Assembly (NCBI GenBank): GCA_937871735.1 | Contig: CALMOI010000165.1 | Location: forward strand, 1-7,027 | Direction: 5' to 3' | Origin: an uncultured Comamonadaceae bacterium | GTDB taxonomy: Bacteria > Pseudomonadota > Gammaproteobacteria > Burkholderiales > Burkholderiaceae_C | Length of the DNA stretch: 7,027 nt | Part shown: positions 6,048-7,027 of the stretch, one piece after another | Layout of the letters: each line of letters opens with the position of its first letter | Position numbering within the stretch: position 1 is the first letter of the stretch | Notes under the pieces: model-generated | What the model saw: only the letters and a program-made list of their open reading frames with translations | Databases searched by the model: none | Told to the model about the DNA's origin: nothing | Translations under genes and position numbers: made by a program

Positions 6048-6052
6048 AGGAG
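6048..6052 (+). promoter_or_regulatory. Ribosome-binding site deciding the iscA start
   Basis: AGGAG lies seven bases before the ATG at 6060. An in-frame ATG at 6003 would overlap the end of the preceding gene and add 19 unrelated residues; this site and the family length both favour 6060. Confidence 0.7.
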
Positions 6053-6059
6053 CGCCATC

Positions 6060-6383
6060 ATGGGCATTTCTTTGTCTGCCGCTGCTGCGCGGCACGTCGA
6101 AAAATCGCTGGTCAAGCGCGGCGGCGGTGTGGGTTTGCGGCTGGCCGTCAAGACCAGCGGCTGCTCGGGCTACGCCTACGCGCTGGAGTTTGTCGATGCC
6201 TTGCAGCCCGACGATGTGGCGTTCGAGTCCTTTGGCGTGAAGGTCATCATTGACCCGATCAGCCTCGGGATGCTGGACGGCACCGAGCTGGACTTTGTGC
6301 GCGAAGGCTTGAACGAAGGCTTCAAATTCAACAACCCGAACGCCAAAGCCAACTGCGGCTGCGGCGAGAGCTTCGCGGTTTAA
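6060..6383 (+). CDS. iscA: A-type iron-sulfur carrier IscA
   Basis: At 107 residues this has exactly the length of E. coli IscA, and its cluster-binding cysteines fall at the same positions: Cys35 (KTSGCSGYAY), Cys99 and Cys101 (NCGCGESFAV). The SGCSGYAY form and the FxFNNPNAKxNCGCGESF ending are IscA features and set it apart from the ErpA-like protein encoded 26 bp upstream. IscA binds iron and [2Fe-2S] or [4Fe-4S] clusters and is needed mainly for [4Fe-4S] maturation under aerobic conditions. It is followed after 29 bp by hscA; there is no room for hscB in between, unlike the common iscA-hscB-hscA order. Confidence 0.96.
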   Translation: MGISLSAAAARHVEKSLVKRGGGVGLRLAVKTSGCSGYAYALEFVDALQPDDVAFESFGVKVIIDPISLGMLDGTELDFVREGLNEGFKFNNPNAKANCGCGESFAV

Positions 6384-6412
6384 CCTCTTCACTAGCGAAA
6401 GCGGCACACCTC

Positions 6413-7027
6413 ATGGCACTGATGCAAATCGCCGAACCGGGTCAAAGCGCCGCACCGCACCAGCACCGGCTGGCAGCGGGCATTGACCTGGGCACCACCA
6501 ACTCGCTGATCGCCACGGTGCAAAGTGCCGTGCCGCGTGCGCTGCCCGATGAGCGGGGCGCGCTGCTGTTGCCGTCGGTGGTGCGTTACGCAGCAGATGG
6601 CGGCTTGACCGTCGGCCAAGAGGCACAAGCAGCGCAAGCTGATGATCCGCACAACACCATCGTCTCGGTGAAACGCTTCATCGGTCGCAGCTTGAGCGAC
6701 TTGAAAGCAGCGGCAGGTTTGCCCTACCGCTTTGTGGATCGCCCCGGCATGGTCAGCATCGACACCGCAGCGGGCGAGCGTTCGCCAGTGCAAGTGTCAG
6801 CGGACATTTTGGCGGCGCTGCGCCAGCGCGCCGAGGCCGCGATGGGCGGCGCGCTGACCGGCGTGGTTATCACAGTGCCCGCTTACTTTGACGACGCGCA
6901 GCGCCAAGCCACCAAAGACGCGGCACGTCTGGCCGGTTTGAACGTGCTGCGCCTGTTGAACGAACCCACCGCCGCCGCCATTGCCTACGGGCTGGACAAG
7001 GCCGCCGAAGGCACGTTCGCCATTTAC
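6413..7027 (+). CDS. hscA: HscA, ISC-specific Hsp70 chaperone (5' part, cut by window edge)
   Basis: The first 205 codons are present and open to the window edge; the full protein should be about 620 residues. The ATPase domain starts with the phosphate-binding motif GIDLGTTNSLIA (23-34), followed by LPSVVRY, the KRFIGR block (87-92), VITVPAYFDDAQRQATKDAA (152-171) and LLNEPTAAAIAYGLD (181-195). HscA differs from DnaK by forms such as TTNSLIATV and KRFIGRSLSD seen here. With HscB it binds the LPPVK motif of IscU, present in this operon, and drives cluster transfer. The ATG at 6413 has only a weak GA-rich sequence upstream; ATG at 6422 is an alternative. The non-conserved first 20 residues match the variable N terminus of HscA. 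HscB and ferredoxin genes may follow beyond the window. Confidence 0.93.
   Translation, partial: MALMQIAEPGQSAAPHQHRLAAGIDLGTTNSLIATVQSAVPRALPDERGALLLPSVVRYAADGGLTVGQEAQAAQADDPHNTIVSVKRFIGRSLSDLKAAAGLPYRFVDRPGMVSIDTAAGERSPVQVSADILAALRQRAEAAMGGALTGVVITVPAYFDDAQRQATKDAARLAGLNVLRLLNEPTAAAIAYGLDKAAEGTFAIY

Noticed and set aside
6003..6059. An upstream ATG extending iscA by 19 codons into the previous gene
   Set aside because: The AGGAG before 6060 and the exact 107-residue IscA length, with cysteines at 35, 99 and 101, favour the later start.
1..7027. CRISPR arrays, insertion sequences, tRNA or rRNA genes
   Set aside because: No regularly spaced repeats, transposase motifs, terminal repeats or RNA gene signatures were seen on either strand.

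Overview
The window looks like part of a nitrogen-fixation region from a betaproteobacterial diazotroph, probably in the Burkholderiales. This rests on the GC-rich coding sequence, the close match of the IscS/IscU/IscA proteins to proteobacterial ISC proteins, and an unmistakable nifA. The taxonomic placement is inferred from protein character, not from a database search.

Layout: two transcription units diverge from an AT-richer intergenic region at about 3527-3880. Leftward (minus strand) run nifA (1784-3526), a small exported histidine-rich protein (1325-1687), a HupE/UreJ-type membrane protein (379-1176) and a small exported protein cut by the left edge (1-334). Rightward (plus strand) run iscS (3881-5125), iscU (5154-5588), an ErpA-like A-type carrier (5653-6033), iscA (6060-6383) and the first 205 codons of hscA (6413-7027, cut by the right edge). 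All rightward genes are closely spaced and most have clear Shine-Dalgarno sequences.

How it works together: the rightward genes form a nearly complete ISC iron-sulfur assembly line: sulfur donor, scaffold, two A-type carriers and the Hsp70 that releases clusters from IscU. There is no iscR in front. Instead the operon has a textbook sigma-54 -24/-12 promoter (3822-3836) and faces nifA, the activator of sigma-54 nif promoters. The main interpretation is that a housekeeping-type ISC set serves nitrogenase under NifA control, in the place where many diazotrophs carry nifU and nifS. NifA carries the full C-X11-C-X19-C-X4-C cysteine signature of oxygen-sensitive NifA proteins, so the operon would be expected to switch on only at low oxygen.

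Downstream of nifA, the three-gene set (His-rich exported protein, HupE/UreJ-like protein with His-rich tail, small exported CHFHG protein) looks like a metal-handling cassette of unknown substrate. NifA also has a His/Asp-rich linker before its DNA-binding domain. No rRNA, tRNA, CRISPR array, insertion sequence or long repeat was seen.
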